DNA of 64,000 nucleotides, taken from Faecalibacterium sp. I3-3-33. GTDB taxonomy: Bacteria > Bacillota > Clostridia > Oscillospirales > Ruminococcaceae. Position 1 is the first letter of the stretch. Every line of letters starts with the position of its first letter. Under the pieces are notes generated by a model that did no database searches, was not told where the DNA came from, and saw only the letters and a list, made by a program, of their open reading frames with translations. The stretch spans positions 2,356,001 through 2,420,000 of the forward strand of contig NZ_CP094469.1 of NCBI RefSeq assembly GCF_023347295.1, in the 5' to 3' direction. Below, one piece after another: positions 19,740-30,208 of the stretch. The translations under genes and the position numbers were made by a program.

Positions 19740-22121
19740 TTATAGCACCTGCTCGCCGTTTTCTTTATTGCAATACATCCGGGCATCGGCCTGCCGGATG
19801 GCCTCGGTCAGGGGATGCACATCACACACGCCGCCAATGCTTACCGAAAGCCGGAGCCCCGGGTGGCTGGGCACCCGTGCCGCCTGCACAGCGTTCTGCA
19901 CCCGCCGGATGACGCTTTCCACGCCGTCAGGGCAGTTCTGGGGCATCAGCAGCAAAAATTCATCGCCGCCGTAGCGGATCAGGATATCGGTCTGGCGCAG
20001 GCAGCTTTGCATGGCTGCGGCCACGGTTTGCAGTGCCTCGTCCCCTACCAGATGCCCAAAGCTGTCGTTGACCGACTTGAACTGGTTCACATCGATCATG
20101 GCTACGCCGCCGTGCATCTCGCCCCCGGCAAGGAACTTATCAAAATAGCGGCGGGTGTAGGCCCCGGTCAAGGGGTCTACGAAGGCGCTGCGTTCCATTC
20201 CGTCGCAGCGGTCCAGCAGCAGCCGGTGGCCGCCCATATCCAGCCAGCGGCCATCCGTCAGCCGGGTGACCATTTCCAGCATACAGCCCCTGCCGCCTAC
20301 CTCGATGTACTTGGAGATGACAAAATAGGCCTCCTCGTCCTTGAACTCGATCTTATTCAGAATGGTCTTGCGGGCGTAGGCTTTGGCCGAGATGCAGTTT
20401 TCGCACCGGGTATCCTTGTTCCATATCATGTGGCAGTTGCCGGGCTTTTCGGTCAGGATGCCGTCACTGTCCAGCGCAAGCACCTTGCGGTGCTCCGGGT
20501 CTACCAGACGCACCACATCAAAGATGCCCTGCAACCGCCGTAGGAACCGGGCGGGATCTTCCTCCGGGTCGGTGGCGGTCAGCAGCTCTGTCTGACGCTC
20601 CACGCGGTGCTGTTCATCGGTGAGCTGACCCAGCACGTTCACGCAGCGGCGCACCCCGGCACCGCTCCAGATGGTATGCAGCGCCATCCGGTGCAGGTGC
20701 GGCTTCCCGTCCCGCTGCACCATGACCGGAAGCACCACGTCCGGTGCTTCCGGCGTGGCGCGGCTGATGGCCTTGGAGAACTTGCGCCGATCCTGCTCGT
20801 TCAAAAAGCCAAGTCCCCTGCCTTGCGCAAAATCGGCCACCGTCTTTTGCTGCAAGGGCTCGGCATGGTAGTCATACACGGTCACGCTGCCTGCCAGCAG
20901 GTCATAGTCGAACCGGATGCCGCCGCACTGGGCGGCGTAGAAATCCGTGCGCTCCTTTTCCTGCTCCAGCAGCAGCTGGGAGTGGTTCTCCCGGGGCAGC
21001 GCTTCCCGGTGCAAAATCTCCTCGGAAAGGCGGTGGGTCTCCTGCCGGAAGCCCCTGTCCCACTCCGAGCGGTTCAGCTCGGTGCGCAGCTGCTCCGAGG
21101 ACTCCCGCAGGCAGTCCAGCAGCAGCGGGTTAAAAGCGCCGCACTCGCCGTTCAATATCATGCGCAGCGCAGTGTCGTGGTCGTAAGCGTGCTTATAGCA
21201 GCGCTCACTGGTCAGGGCATCGTACACGTCCGCCAGTGCCACCACCTGCGCCGCAATGGGGATCTCGTCCCCTTTCAGCCGGTCGGGGTACCCATTGCCA
21301 TCCCAGCGCTCATGGTGCCAGCGGCAGATGGCGTGCGCCACCTGCAACAGCGGCTCGTCCTGCGCAATCGCCTGTCCCAGATCCTGCAGCATCTGCGCAC
21401 CCGCCACAGTATGGTTCTTGATGATGGCAAACTCTTCGGCGGTCAGGCGGCCGGGCTTGTTCAGGATCTCCTCCGGGATGACGATCTTGCCGATATCGTG
21501 CAGCGCCGAGGCGGTGCTGATGCGGGCGATATCGCTTTCGTCCAGCTGATAGCGGTCGGTCTTTTGCGCCAGCCGGTGCAAAAGCAGATCGGTCAGGGTG
21601 CGGATGTGCAGGACATGAAGCCCGCTCTCACTGTTGCGGAACTCCACCACATGGCTCAGGATGCTGATCATCAGCACGCTGTTATGCTCTTTTTCGTACA
21701 CCTGATCGGTGACAAGGCGGGTGAGCCGCTTTTGCTTGGCGTACAGCATGAGGATATTCTTCACCCGGCGCAGCACCATGATCCGCTCGAAGGGACGGCG
21801 GATATAGTCCGTCACCCCAAGATCGTAGGCACGCTCGATGTTGGCGGTGTCCTCTGTCGCCGAAATGACGATGACCGGGATCTCGTCCAGCCATGCGTGG
21901 TACTTCATCACCCGCAGCACATCAAAGCCGTCCATGCCGGGCATCATCAGGTCCAGCAGCAACAGAGAGATATCCGTGCGCTGCCGCATCAGCTCCACCG
22001 CTGCTGCGCCGTCCTCCGCTTCCAGATAGTCATAGCCATCGCCCAGTATCTCCTTGAGCAGGGCACGGTTGATCTCGGAATCATCCGCGATCAGAATCTT
22101 CGGTTTCTCGTTCATGGCCAT
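19740..22121 (-). CDS. response regulator with HD-GYP and GGDEF domains
   Basis: 793 residues. Residues about 5-125 are a receiver domain (ILIADDSEINRALL, phospho-Asp in LLLLDLMMPGMDGF). About 150-340 is an HD-GYP phosphodiesterase domain (LHDIGKIVIPEEI, then HHERWDGNGYPDRLKGDEIP). A PAS-like or unassigned region follows (360-620). A C-terminal GGDEF cyclase has intact RYGGDEFLLLMP and an I-site RQTD five residues before GGDEF. So both synthesis and hydrolysis motifs for cyclic di-GMP are intact. The start is ATG 22121 (SD AAGGAG) or two codons later. No partner histidine kinase is adjacent. Confidence 0.92.
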   Translation of the reverse strand: MAMNEKPKILIADDSEINRALLKEILGDGYDYLEAEDGAAAVELMRQRTDISLLLLDLMMPGMDGFDVLRVMKYHAWLDEIPVIVISATEDTANIERAYDLGVTDYIRRPFERIMVLRRVKNILMLYAKQKRLTRLVTDQVYEKEHNSVLMISILSHVVEFRNSESGLHVLHIRTLTDLLLHRLAQKTDRYQLDESDIARISTASALHDIGKIVIPEEILNKPGRLTAEEFAIIKNHTVAGAQMLQDLGQAIAQDEPLLQVAHAICRWHHERWDGNGYPDRLKGDEIPIAAQVVALADVYDALTSERCYKHAYDHDTALRMILNGECGAFNPLLLDCLRESSEQLRTELNRSEWDRGFRQETHRLSEEILHREALPRENHSQLLLEQEKERTDFYAAQCGGIRFDYDLLAGSVTVYDYHAEPLQQKTVADFAQGRGLGFLNEQDRRKFSKAISRATPEAPDVVLPVMVQRDGKPHLHRMALHTIWSGAGVRRCVNVLGQLTDEQHRVERQTELLTATDPEEDPARFLRRLQGIFDVVRLVDPEHRKVLALDSDGILTEKPGNCHMIWNKDTRCENCISAKAYARKTILNKIEFKDEEAYFVISKYIEVGGRGCMLEMVTRLTDGRWLDMGGHRLLLDRCDGMERSAFVDPLTGAYTRRYFDKFLAGGEMHGGVAMIDVNQFKSVNDSFGHLVGDEALQTVAAAMQSCLRQTDILIRYGGDEFLLLMPQNCPDGVESVIRRVQNAVQAARVPSHPGLRLSVSIGGVCDVHPLTEAIRQADARMYCNKENGEQVL

Positions 22122-22362
22122 GTTTCTCCTTTTGCGGCGCAGCCTTCTGTCCCGGCTTTGTTCCGGGTGTACCGTCCGCACTGACTGGATGTAATAGGTT
22201 TTCCCTGGCATCCGCTTTATTGCATTCATTTATACTTTACTGGATTTTACAGCAAAATGCAAGGCTACGTGCAACATTTCTGCCATTTTCCAGTATTTTC
22301 TGCAAACGTTCTCATTCCCGGTTGTATAAATGCAATTCAATCCGTACTGAAACCTATTTCTG

Positions 22363-22469
22363 GTGAAAGGGCAATTCTGGAAAATCCGCAGATTTTCCAG
22401 AATTGCAAATTAAAAACAATCTTTCCTCTGATGATGGCCAGAGCGCAGCGGAGGCCATTTCAAATCGTC
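22363..22469 (-). repeat. two-hairpin dispersed repeat, copy R2
   Basis: Minus orientation. GACGATTTGAAATGGCC...GGCCAT first hairpin, then a 16-bp perfect stem (22371-22386 and 22391-22406; loop TGCG on the minus strand). The main stem is the same as in R3. It lies in the 400-bp gap between the HD-GYP gene and the coiled-coil gene; I see nothing else in that gap except the terminator at 22482-22520. Confidence 0.85.
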
Positions 22470-22481
22470 CTACGCAGAAAG

Positions 22482-22520
22482 AAAAAGGACTGCTGCGCAA
22501 AACACGCAACAGTCCTTTTA
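22482..22520 (-). terminator. terminator after coiled-coil gene
   Basis: Minus-strand hairpin AAAGGACTGTTGCG / CGCAGCAGTCCTTT followed by TTCTTTC. It is the likely end of the ftsZ transcription unit. Confidence 0.8.
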
Positions 22521-22524
22521 AGAT

Positions 22525-23082
22525 TCATTCTTGGGGCATCATGGCATCGAACCAGCCCATCAGCTCCGCAGCCATCTGTTCCAGCCGGGTCTCCGGCTGC
22601 CATACAGGCTGTGCAGGCTCCGGGGGCAGTGCCTGTTCCGGGGCACAGAGCAGTTCTTCCGTTTCCGGCGCAGGTTGTTCCGGTGCAGCCTCGCATTGCG
22701 GCACAGCCTCGGGGGCGGTGTCCGGCTGCGCAGGTGCTTCCGGGGCGGTCTGCTGCATGGCGGCAAGAGCAGCTTCCGCTCTGCGGCAGGCGGCTTCGGC
22801 CTTTTCTGCCCGGGCATTGGCCTGTTCCAACTGCTCCCGCGCCTGCTCACAGGCGGATTCCAGCTCTGCATTATCGTGCTTGAGGGCAAGCAGAGTACGC
22901 TCAAAGGCGAACATCCGGGTCTGGTACCGGCGCACCTCGGCGCGTGCGGCAGCCAGCTTGCGGCTCAGCTGCTCTGCCTGCGCCCGGGCGCTTTCCGCCT
23001 GTGCTGCGGCAGATGCCTGTACAGCGGCCTGCCGGGCAAATTGTCCGCGCAGGGCACCGGTCTCCCGCTCTGTCTGCACCAT
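22525..23082 (-). CDS. unknown coiled-coil protein downstream of ftsZ
   Basis: 185 residues, not recognised. Residues about 5-115 are an Ala/Glu/Arg-rich coiled coil (for example LKHDNAELESACEQAREQ). Residues 116-160 are a Pro/Glu/Ala linker. The C-terminus is a short amphipathic block, RLEQMAAELMGWFDAMMP. No membrane segment or signal peptide. GGGAGG lies 5 bp before ATG. It starts 79 bp after the ftsZ stop codon in the same direction with no terminator between. A division or FtsZ-partner role is a guess from position and shape (ZapB-, SepF- or GpsB-like partners are short coiled coils or small domains) with no sequence support. Confidence 0.75.
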   Translation of the reverse strand: MVQTERETGALRGQFARQAAVQASAAAQAESARAQAEQLSRKLAAARAEVRRYQTRMFAFERTLLALKHDNAELESACEQAREQLEQANARAEKAEAACRRAEAALAAMQQTAPEAPAQPDTAPEAVPQCEAAPEQPAPETEELLCAPEQALPPEPAQPVWQPETRLEQMAAELMGWFDAMMPQE

Positions 23083-23161
23083 GATGCCCTCCCATGCACA
23101 CCTTGCACGGGGCTTTCGCTGACCGCATGGGCGCAGCTGCCAGCCCCATTGTAGCCTGTAA

Positions 23162-24340
<1,179 letters not shown>

Positions 24341-24420
24341 AACTTTGTCCTCCATCGGATTTTTATGTGGAACTGCGCAAATGCCGCACAGAAATTATCA
24401 TACGATATTTATATAACTGT

Positions 24421-24449
24421 ATCGTATCATTTTTTTGCACCGATTGCAA
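24421..24449 (-). promoter_or_regulatory. ftsZ promoter
   Basis: Minus-strand -35 TTGCAA (24444-24449), 17 bp, -10 TACGAT (24421-24426). The -35 is inside the 3' end of murA. Confidence 0.7.
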
Positions 24450-25758
24450 GACAAAATTGCTTTTTCGTGGGTGTTTTTTTCACAAGCCCGCTCCGGGCGG
24501 GTATTTCCTGCATAATCTGTGCGCCCAGCCCCGCCAAAAGCCGGTCAAGGTCCGCATAGCCGCGCCGGATAAATTCTGTCCCGCCAAGGCGGCTGCTGCC
24601 CCGGGCAGCCAGCGCCGCAAGTACCAGCGCCGCCCCTCCGCGCAGGTCCGGTGCGGTCAGTTTTGCCCCGTGCAGTGCCCCGCCGGGCTGCACATATAGC
24701 GTGCGCTCTGCCACCCGGACATTCGCGCCCAGCGCCGCAAAACCCTCGGCACAGGCAAAACGATTTTCAAACACCCTGTCCTGCAGGCGGCTTTCGCCCT
24801 GTGCGCAGAGCGTCACCGCCGCCAGCAGCGGGGCGGCGTCCGTGGCAAGGCCGGGATAGGGTGCAGTGTGCACATTTCCCGCGCCGCGCAGCGCCCCGAA
24901 CCGTGAAATGGCGGCAGCATCGTGCGCCCGCTCTACGGTGCAGCCCATTTGTTCCAGAATTTCCAGCAGCGGCGCATACAGCCCGGGTGCGCAGCCCGTC
25001 AGCTCCACCCTTCCGCCCGCCGCAGCCGCCGCACAGGCCAGCGTGGAGGCGATGATACGGTCTGCCACCGGCGCAAAGGTGCAGCCCGCAAGGCAGCGCT
25101 TTCCCTGCACCCGGATGGTGTCGGTGCCCGCACCCTCCACGCAGCCGCCGCAGGCGTTGAGGAAAGCGGCAAGATCCGCGATCTCCGGTTCTTTTGCAGC
25201 GCCGTGCAGCACGGTCTGCCCCTGCGCTGTGGCAGCGGCCAGCAGCAGCGTTTCGGTAGCGCCTACGCTGGGAAAAGCAAGACAAATTTCCGCGCCCCGC
25301 AGCCCCGCCGGGGCGTACAAAGTAAGCTGTCCGGGTGCTGCGGGCAGCTGCCGCACCCCCATCTGCGCCAGCCCCTGCAAATGCAGGTCGATGGGTCTTG
25401 CCCCGATGCGGCAGCCCCCGGGCAGCACGGTGCTCACCCGCCCCAGCCGCGCCAGCAGCGGCGCGCAAAACAAAATGGACGCCCGCATCCGGCCTGCGGC
25501 CTCCGGCGCAAGGTCGGTGCGCATGGGCCGCCCCTGCACCGCCAGCGATGCGCCCTGCCAGCCCACCGTGCAGCCCACGCCCCGCAGCAGGGCAAGACAG
25601 TCCTCTACATCGGTCAGGCGCGGCACATTTTGCAGCCGCACCGGCCCGCTGCACAGCAGCGCTGCTGCCAGCAGCGGCAGTACACTGTTTTTGGCCGCAG
25701 GCAGTTCCACCCTGCCCTGCAAAGGCCGCCCGCCCGTAATGATCCAATCCCCAGCCAT
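24427..25758 (-). CDS. murA: UDP-N-acetylglucosamine 1-carboxyvinyltransferase
   Basis: 443 residues. The catalytic loop VLPGGCRIGARPIDLHLQG keeps the active-site Cys, so the enzyme should be fosfomycin-sensitive (Asp variants are resistant). The N-terminal ELPAAKNSVLPLLAAALL and the C-terminal TEFIRRGYADLDRLLAGLGA are family blocks. It performs the first committed peptidoglycan step. I start at ATG 25758 (MAGDWIITGG) with GGGGG 7 bp ahead. It is unusually Ala/Gly-rich. It lies between ftsW and ftsZ, all on the minus strand. Confidence 0.94.
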   Translation of the reverse strand: MAGDWIITGGRPLQGRVELPAAKNSVLPLLAAALLCSGPVRLQNVPRLTDVEDCLALLRGVGCTVGWQGASLAVQGRPMRTDLAPEAAGRMRASILFCAPLLARLGRVSTVLPGGCRIGARPIDLHLQGLAQMGVRQLPAAPGQLTLYAPAGLRGAEICLAFPSVGATETLLLAAATAQGQTVLHGAAKEPEIADLAAFLNACGGCVEGAGTDTIRVQGKRCLAGCTFAPVADRIIASTLACAAAAAGGRVELTGCAPGLYAPLLEILEQMGCTVERAHDAAAISRFGALRGAGNVHTAPYPGLATDAAPLLAAVTLCAQGESRLQDRVFENRFACAEGFAALGANVRVAERTLYVQPGGALHGAKLTAPDLRGGAALVLAALAARGSSRLGGTEFIRRGYADLDRLLAGLGAQIMQEIPARSGLVKKTPTKKQFCLAIGAKK

Positions 25759-25938
25759 GCCAAGACCCCCGTTCTGCAAAAGATACCCCATGGTATGCAA
25801 AACGAGGGTCTTTGGTCAAAGAAATGCACCGGAAACGGTCTTCCCGCCGTCTGCGGGATTTGTCCGGTCATTTGTCCGCTTTTTTCCGGTATTTCCGCGC
25901 CGGTCCTGCCCCATTACGGCAGGAAATGCCGGTCTTTA

Positions 25939-27069
25939 TCAGCTTTCGCCCCGGGAGACGGAAAGCACGATGCCCATCTCGCCCAGAAGCATCATCAGGC
26001 TGGTGCCGCCGGAGGAGAAAAAGGGCAGACTGATGCCGGTGTTGGGGATGGTATTGGTGACCACCGCGATGTTCAGCACCGCCTGCAGCGCCACCTGCAC
26101 CACAAAGCCCACCACCAGCAGTGCGCCGAACCGGTCCGGCGCGTGCGCCGCCAGCGTGATGCCCCGCCACAGCAGCGCGCTGAACAGCAAAATCACTGCA
26201 CACGCGCCCAGAAAACCCAGTTCCTCGCAGAGGATGGAAAAGATGAAGTCGTTCTGCGGCTCGGGTACGAACAGATGCTTCTGGCGGCTGTTGCCCAGCC
26301 CCAGCCCCGCCGCCCCGCCGGAGCCGATGGCGTACAGGCTCTGGATGGTCTGGTGTCCATCGCCCAGCGGATCGGCAAAGGGGTCCAGCCACGAGTTGAG
26401 CCGGTCGGCGGCGTAGGGCACCAGCTCCGGCATCAGCACGATGGCCGTGCCAATGGCGGCAGCACCGCCCGCCCCTGCCAGCATGAACCACCGCAGCCCG
26501 GTGCCGCCCACGAACATGAGCACCGCACCGATGCTTAAAATCAGCACCGTACCGGAAAGGTGAGGCTCCAGCAGCATGAGCACCGCCACCACCCCCAGCA
26601 CCAGCGCAAAGGGCACTACCCCTACCGCAAAGCTGCCCATGCGGTCGTGGTTCAGGGCGATGATGTGTGCAAATACCAGAACCACCGCAAATTTAGCGAT
26701 CTCGCTGGGCTGTAATGTGCCAAGCCCCGGCAGCACCAGCCAGCGCTTGCAGCCGTTATACTCCGGCATGAACAGCACCGCCGTCAGCAGCACCAGCGAG
26801 AGCGCCAGCAGCGGCCACGCCAGCTTGTGATAAATGTGGTAGTCCATCCGGCTGGCCATCCACATGGCTACCAGCCCCATGGCGGCGTACAGCAGCTGCG
26901 GCCGCACATAGGCAAAGGCGTCCTGCCGCCGGTACAGTGCCACCGCACTGCTGGCGCTGCACAGCATCACCAGCCCAAAGGCTACCAGCGTGAGCACCAG
27001 CACCAGAAAGGGCAGGTCCATGGGCGGCAGCGGCCGCAGCAGCCCTTTGCGGGCAGCAGTTCTGTGCAA
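25939..27069 (-). CDS. ftsW: FtsW/RodA/SpoVE family peptidoglycan polymerase
   Basis: 376 residues with about ten membrane segments. SEDS motifs include GTLQPSEIAKFAVVLVFA, the large extracytoplasmic loop ending GNSRQKHLFVPEPQNDFIFSI (split in the text), and NTGISLPFFSSGGTS. It polymerises glycan strands with a class B PBP. The start is probably TTG 27069: GGAGG lies 9 bp ahead, while the first ATG (27021) has no SD. It diverges from the PBP gene, its likely partner, across 100 bp. It shares a block with murA and ftsZ. FtsW is preferred over RodA on context only. Confidence 0.93.
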   Translation of the reverse strand: MHRTAARKGLLRPLPPMDLPFLVLVLTLVAFGLVMLCSASSAVALYRRQDAFAYVRPQLLYAAMGLVAMWMASRMDYHIYHKLAWPLLALSLVLLTAVLFMPEYNGCKRWLVLPGLGTLQPSEIAKFAVVLVFAHIIALNHDRMGSFAVGVVPFALVLGVVAVLMLLEPHLSGTVLILSIGAVLMFVGGTGLRWFMLAGAGGAAAIGTAIVLMPELVPYAADRLNSWLDPFADPLGDGHQTIQSLYAIGSGGAAGLGLGNSRQKHLFVPEPQNDFIFSILCEELGFLGACAVILLFSALLWRGITLAAHAPDRFGALLVVGFVVQVALQAVLNIAVVTNTIPNTGISLPFFSSGGTSLMMLLGEMGIVLSVSRGES

Positions 27070-27170
27070 TCCCGGTCACCTCCGTTTCTGTTATTGTACG
27101 CGGGTGCGGGGGCGGTTAGTCATATAAGCTGCCGCCGGGCGCATAAACTGCCCGCAAAGGGGGTGCTGCC

Positions 27171-29054
27171 ATGCGCGGCTCAAAACCCACGGACGCCCTG
27201 CGCACTTTGCCGGAGCGAGCGTTCCGTCTGCGGGCACGGCTCATTGCGGTGGGGCTGTGCGCCGTCTGCTTTGCAGGGCTCATCGGGCGGTTGTTCTGGC
27301 TGCAATTATGCACCGACGGCTGGTACACCCAGCGGGCGCTGGGACAGCAGCTGCGGGACACCGTTGTGCCCGCCGACCGGGGCAAAATATACAGCGCCGA
27401 CGGCGCATTGCTTGCCGCCAACAGCAGCTGCTGGACCCTGCGCGCCAGCCCCCGGGAGATGCCGGAGGATAAGCTTGCCCTTGCCGCCAAGGGACTTGCG
27501 GAGATTCTGGAACTGGACGAGGCAAAACTGCTGGAAAAGTTCAGCGACCGGCGCTCCAACGACTGCCTTCTGCGCTACCGTGTGGAGCGCGAAACCGCCG
27601 ATGCCGTGCGGGATTTCTGCGCGGCGAACGGCATCACCGGCGTGCGCATCAATCAGGATTCCAAGCGCTGGTACCCGCAGGGGGAGCTGCTGGCCTCGGT
27701 GCTGGGGTTCACCAACGTGGACAACGCCGGGGTCAGCGGACTGGAGCTTGAATACAACGACACCCTTACCGGACAGAACGGGGTGGTGCTGACCGCCGTG
27801 AACGCTTGGGGCTATACGCTGGCACAGAGCTACGAGACCGAGCTTGCCCCCGTGGAGGGCAGCGGACTGCGGCTGACCATCGATGCAAATATTCAACATT
27901 ATCTGGAAAATGCGTTGAATTATGCGGTGCAGGAGCACCATGTAGCCGCCCGCAGCGTGGGCATCGTGATGGAGGTAAACACCGGGGCGGTGCTGGCCAT
28001 GGCCACCACCCCGGCCTACGACCCCAACCAGCCCCGGGTCATCGCCGACACGGCCGCGCGCGCAGCCGTGGATGCCCTTTCCGGTAAAGAGCGCGCTGCC
28101 GCCTTACAGCTGGCTCAGCAGACCCAGTGGCGCAACAAGGCGGTGAGCGACCTGTACGAGCCGGGCAGCGTGTTCAAGCTCATCACCTGCGCGGCGGCGC
28201 TGGACGCCGGAGCCATCACCCGGCACTCTACCTTTTACTGCGGGGACTCTATCTCGGTGGCGGGTACACGGTTCCACTGCGCCAATCGCAAGCGCCACGG
28301 CAGCCAGACCGTGACGCAGGCACTGGAAAACTCCTGCAACCAGAGCTTTATCCAGATCGGAGCGCGGCTGGGCAAGCAGGCCTTCTGCGATTATTTTGCC
28401 GCTTTCGGCCTGCGGGAGCCCACCGGCATCGACCTGCCCGCCGAGCCGAAAAAGAGCCTGTACTACACCGCCGACCGCATGGGGCCGGTAGAATTGGCCT
28501 CCTGCGCCTTCGGGCAGAGCAGCAAAATTTCCTATCTGGAAATGGCTGCTGCCGTCTGCGCGGTGGTGAACGGTGGGCGCCTGATGCAGCCGTATCTGGT
28601 CTCGGATATCCTCGCACCGGACGGCAGCATTTTGCAGCACAATTCCCCGGTGTGCAAGCGGCAGGTCATCCAGCCCGCCACCTCTGCCACCATGCGGGAG
28701 ATGATGGAGGCAGTGGTGCTGTACGGCGGCGGGCGCAACGCGCAGATCGCGGGCTACCGGGTGGGCGGCAAAAGCGGCACCAGCCAAAAGCTGGACAGCG
28801 CCGACGAGAAAGCCCGCATTGCCAGCTTTGTGGCGGTAGCACCCATCGATGACCCGCAGTTTTTGTGTCTGGTCTGTCTGGATGAGCCCCACAGCTGGAC
28901 CACCGCCGGTGGCAGTCTCTCGGCACCGGTCTGCGCGGAGGTGCTGGAACAGACGCTGGTATACAAAGGCGTCCCCCGAGCAGCGGACAGCGGCAGCGCA
29001 GACGCGCAAGCCGCTGCCCTGCCCGCTGATGGGGACAGCTTTGATGGGGCGTGA
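27171..29054 (+). CDS. class B penicillin-binding protein (FtsI/SpoVD type)
   Basis: 627 residues. A single N-terminal membrane anchor (about 24-46, LIAVGLCAVCFAGLIGRLFW) precedes a PBP dimerisation domain starting RGKIYSADGALLA. The transpeptidase domain has SxxK in YEPGSVFKLI, SxN in NSCNQSF and KSGTSQ as the KTG box. No PASTA domains; an Ala-rich tail follows. It cross-links septal peptidoglycan with FtsW, whose gene diverges 100 bp away. The stop codon TGA lies inside repeat R3. Confidence 0.94.
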   Translation: MRGSKPTDALRTLPERAFRLRARLIAVGLCAVCFAGLIGRLFWLQLCTDGWYTQRALGQQLRDTVVPADRGKIYSADGALLAANSSCWTLRASPREMPEDKLALAAKGLAEILELDEAKLLEKFSDRRSNDCLLRYRVERETADAVRDFCAANGITGVRINQDSKRWYPQGELLASVLGFTNVDNAGVSGLELEYNDTLTGQNGVVLTAVNAWGYTLAQSYETELAPVEGSGLRLTIDANIQHYLENALNYAVQEHHVAARSVGIVMEVNTGAVLAMATTPAYDPNQPRVIADTAARAAVDALSGKERAAALQLAQQTQWRNKAVSDLYEPGSVFKLITCAAALDAGAITRHSTFYCGDSISVAGTRFHCANRKRHGSQTVTQALENSCNQSFIQIGARLGKQAFCDYFAAFGLREPTGIDLPAEPKKSLYYTADRMGPVELASCAFGQSSKISYLEMAAAVCAVVNGGRLMQPYLVSDILAPDGSILQHNSPVCKRQVIQPATSATMREMMEAVVLYGGGRNAQIAGYRVGGKSGTSQKLDSADEKARIASFVAVAPIDDPQFLCLVCLDEPHSWTTAGGSLSAPVCAEVLEQTLVYKGVPRAADSGSADAQAAALPADGDSFDGA

Positions 29055-29172
29055 CGATTTTGAATGGCCTCCGCTTGCGCTCTGGCCATAGTCAGCGGAA
29101 AAATGATTTTTAATTTGCAATTCTGGAAAATCTGCGGATTTTCCAGAATTGCCTTTTCACGGGAGGGGTCGT
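29053..29172 (+). repeat. two-hairpin dispersed repeat, copy R3
   Basis: A complete copy. It runs from GACGATTTTGAATGGCC and the GGCCAT pairing arm, then AGCGGAAAAATGATTTTT, a 16-bp perfect stem (29117-29132 and 29137-29152, loop TGCG), and the right end TTTTCACGGGAGGGGTCGT. It begins within the PBP stop codon. Confidence 0.88.
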
Positions 29173-29191
29173 AAAGGGAAGCGGCAGGTGC

Positions 29192-29227
29192 AAAAAAAAT
29201 AACGGAACGTCCGCAGACATTCCGTTA
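29192..29227 (-). terminator. terminator after xpt
   Basis: Minus-strand stem TAACGGAATGTC / GGACGTTCCGTTA with loop TGC(G), followed by TTTTTTTT. Twenty bp past the xpt stop codon. Confidence 0.88.
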
Positions 29228-29248
29228 CGCTGAAATGTATAATGATTT

Positions 29249-29842
29249 TTAGTTCTGGTTCGGCTGGGGACGGAAGGTGATCTCGCCGGTGGTGCTGTCC
29301 ATAGCGTCCACGATGGCAAGGCTTTCCAGCTGGATGCCCTTGCTGCGGATCAATTCGCCGCCCTGCTGGAAGCCCTTTTCCACGGCAATGCCGATGCCCT
29401 CTACGGTAGCACCAGCTTCCTCGGCCAGTTCCAGCAGGCCCATCAGGGCGCAGCCGTTGGCCAGAAAATCGTCGATGATCAGCACATGATCCTCCGGGGT
29501 GAGGAACTTTTTGGAGACGATGACGTTGTAGATCTTTTTGTGGGTGAAGGACTGGATCTGGGTCTTGTAGTTGTCGTAGTCCAGATTGATGCTCATAGAT
29601 TTTTTGGCAAACACCACCGGCACGTTCAGCTCGCTGGCTACCACAGCCGCAATGCCGATGCCGCTGGCCTCGATGGTGAGCACCTTATTGATGGGCTTGC
29701 CCGCAAACAGGCGCTTCCACTCCCGTGCCATCTCGCGGAACAGCGGGATGTCCATCTGGTGGTTGATAAAGCTGTCCACCTTGAGTACGTTGCCCTCGCG
29801 CACAATGCCGTCCTTGCGGATACGATCTTCCAGCATCTTCAT
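29249..29842 (-). CDS. xpt: xanthine phosphoribosyltransferase
   Basis: 197 residues. The N-terminus [20 protein letters not shown] and the block [14 protein letters not shown] are typical of Xpt. The PRPP motif is [14 protein letters not shown]. It salvages xanthine to XMP. The frame is open upstream, but GGAGG 9 bp ahead of ATG 29842 fixes the start. It is monocistronic, with a structured leader of about 120 nt instead of the usual guanine riboswitch. Confidence 0.95.
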   Translation of the reverse strand: MKMLEDRIRKDGIVREGNVLKVDSFINHQMDIPLFREMAREWKRLFAGKPINKVLTIEASGIGIAAVVASELNVPVVFAKKSMSINLDYDNYKTQIQSFTHKKIYNVIVSKKFLTPEDHVLIIDDFLANGCALMGLLELAEEAGATVEGIGIAVEKGFQQGGELIRSKGIQLESLAIVDAMDSTTGEITFRPQPNQN

Positions 29843-29995
29843 AAAGTATATCCTCCAACCCTTATAGGCGCGTTTTCTGCCATCGGCTTTCTCGCCGCGA
29901 AAAGCGCCCGCCTGTTTTCCATTCCCGGGCGCGCGCCACACGCACCCATGATATAATGTTTCACCTAGTATACCGGAAGCACTCCGCTTTGACAA
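29843..29995 (-). promoter_or_regulatory. xpt promoter and structured leader
   Basis: Minus-strand -35 TTGTCA (29990-29995), 17 bp, -10 TATACT (29967-29972). The leader holds arms GGCGCG (29932-29937) and CGCGCC (29867-29872) enclosing an inner stem GCGCCCG/CGGGCGC and a small GGC/GCC hairpin. I looked for the purine riboswitch core and did not find it. The rest of the gap up to 30121 shows nothing clear. Confidence 0.55.
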
Positions 29996-30121
29996 GGGGT
30001 TTTCTTGCCAAAATTCGTAAAAATACGACACCAAACCTCTTCGTTTTTTCTAAAAGTATGACCTTGTCCAAAAATACCGAAACTTCGTGAGGTTGTCGGG
30101 TCATTTTTGGTTTATCCTCCC

Positions 30122-30149
30122 TTGTTCTTTCGCGGTTTTTGAGTATACT
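30122..30149 (+). promoter_or_regulatory. promoter of patatin-like gene
   Basis: -35 TTGTTC (30122-30127), 16 bp, -10 TATACT (30144-30149), 60 bp before the start codon. Confidence 0.65.
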
Positions 30150-30208
30150 ATTCTTAATAGGAGAAGGGTAATATCCGGGATTTTTGACCGGACGAGGAGG
30201 AAAATGGT

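Noticed and set aside
29843..29960. Guanine riboswitch upstream of xpt
   Set aside because: The conserved purine aptamer core was not found by eye, though the leader is structured.
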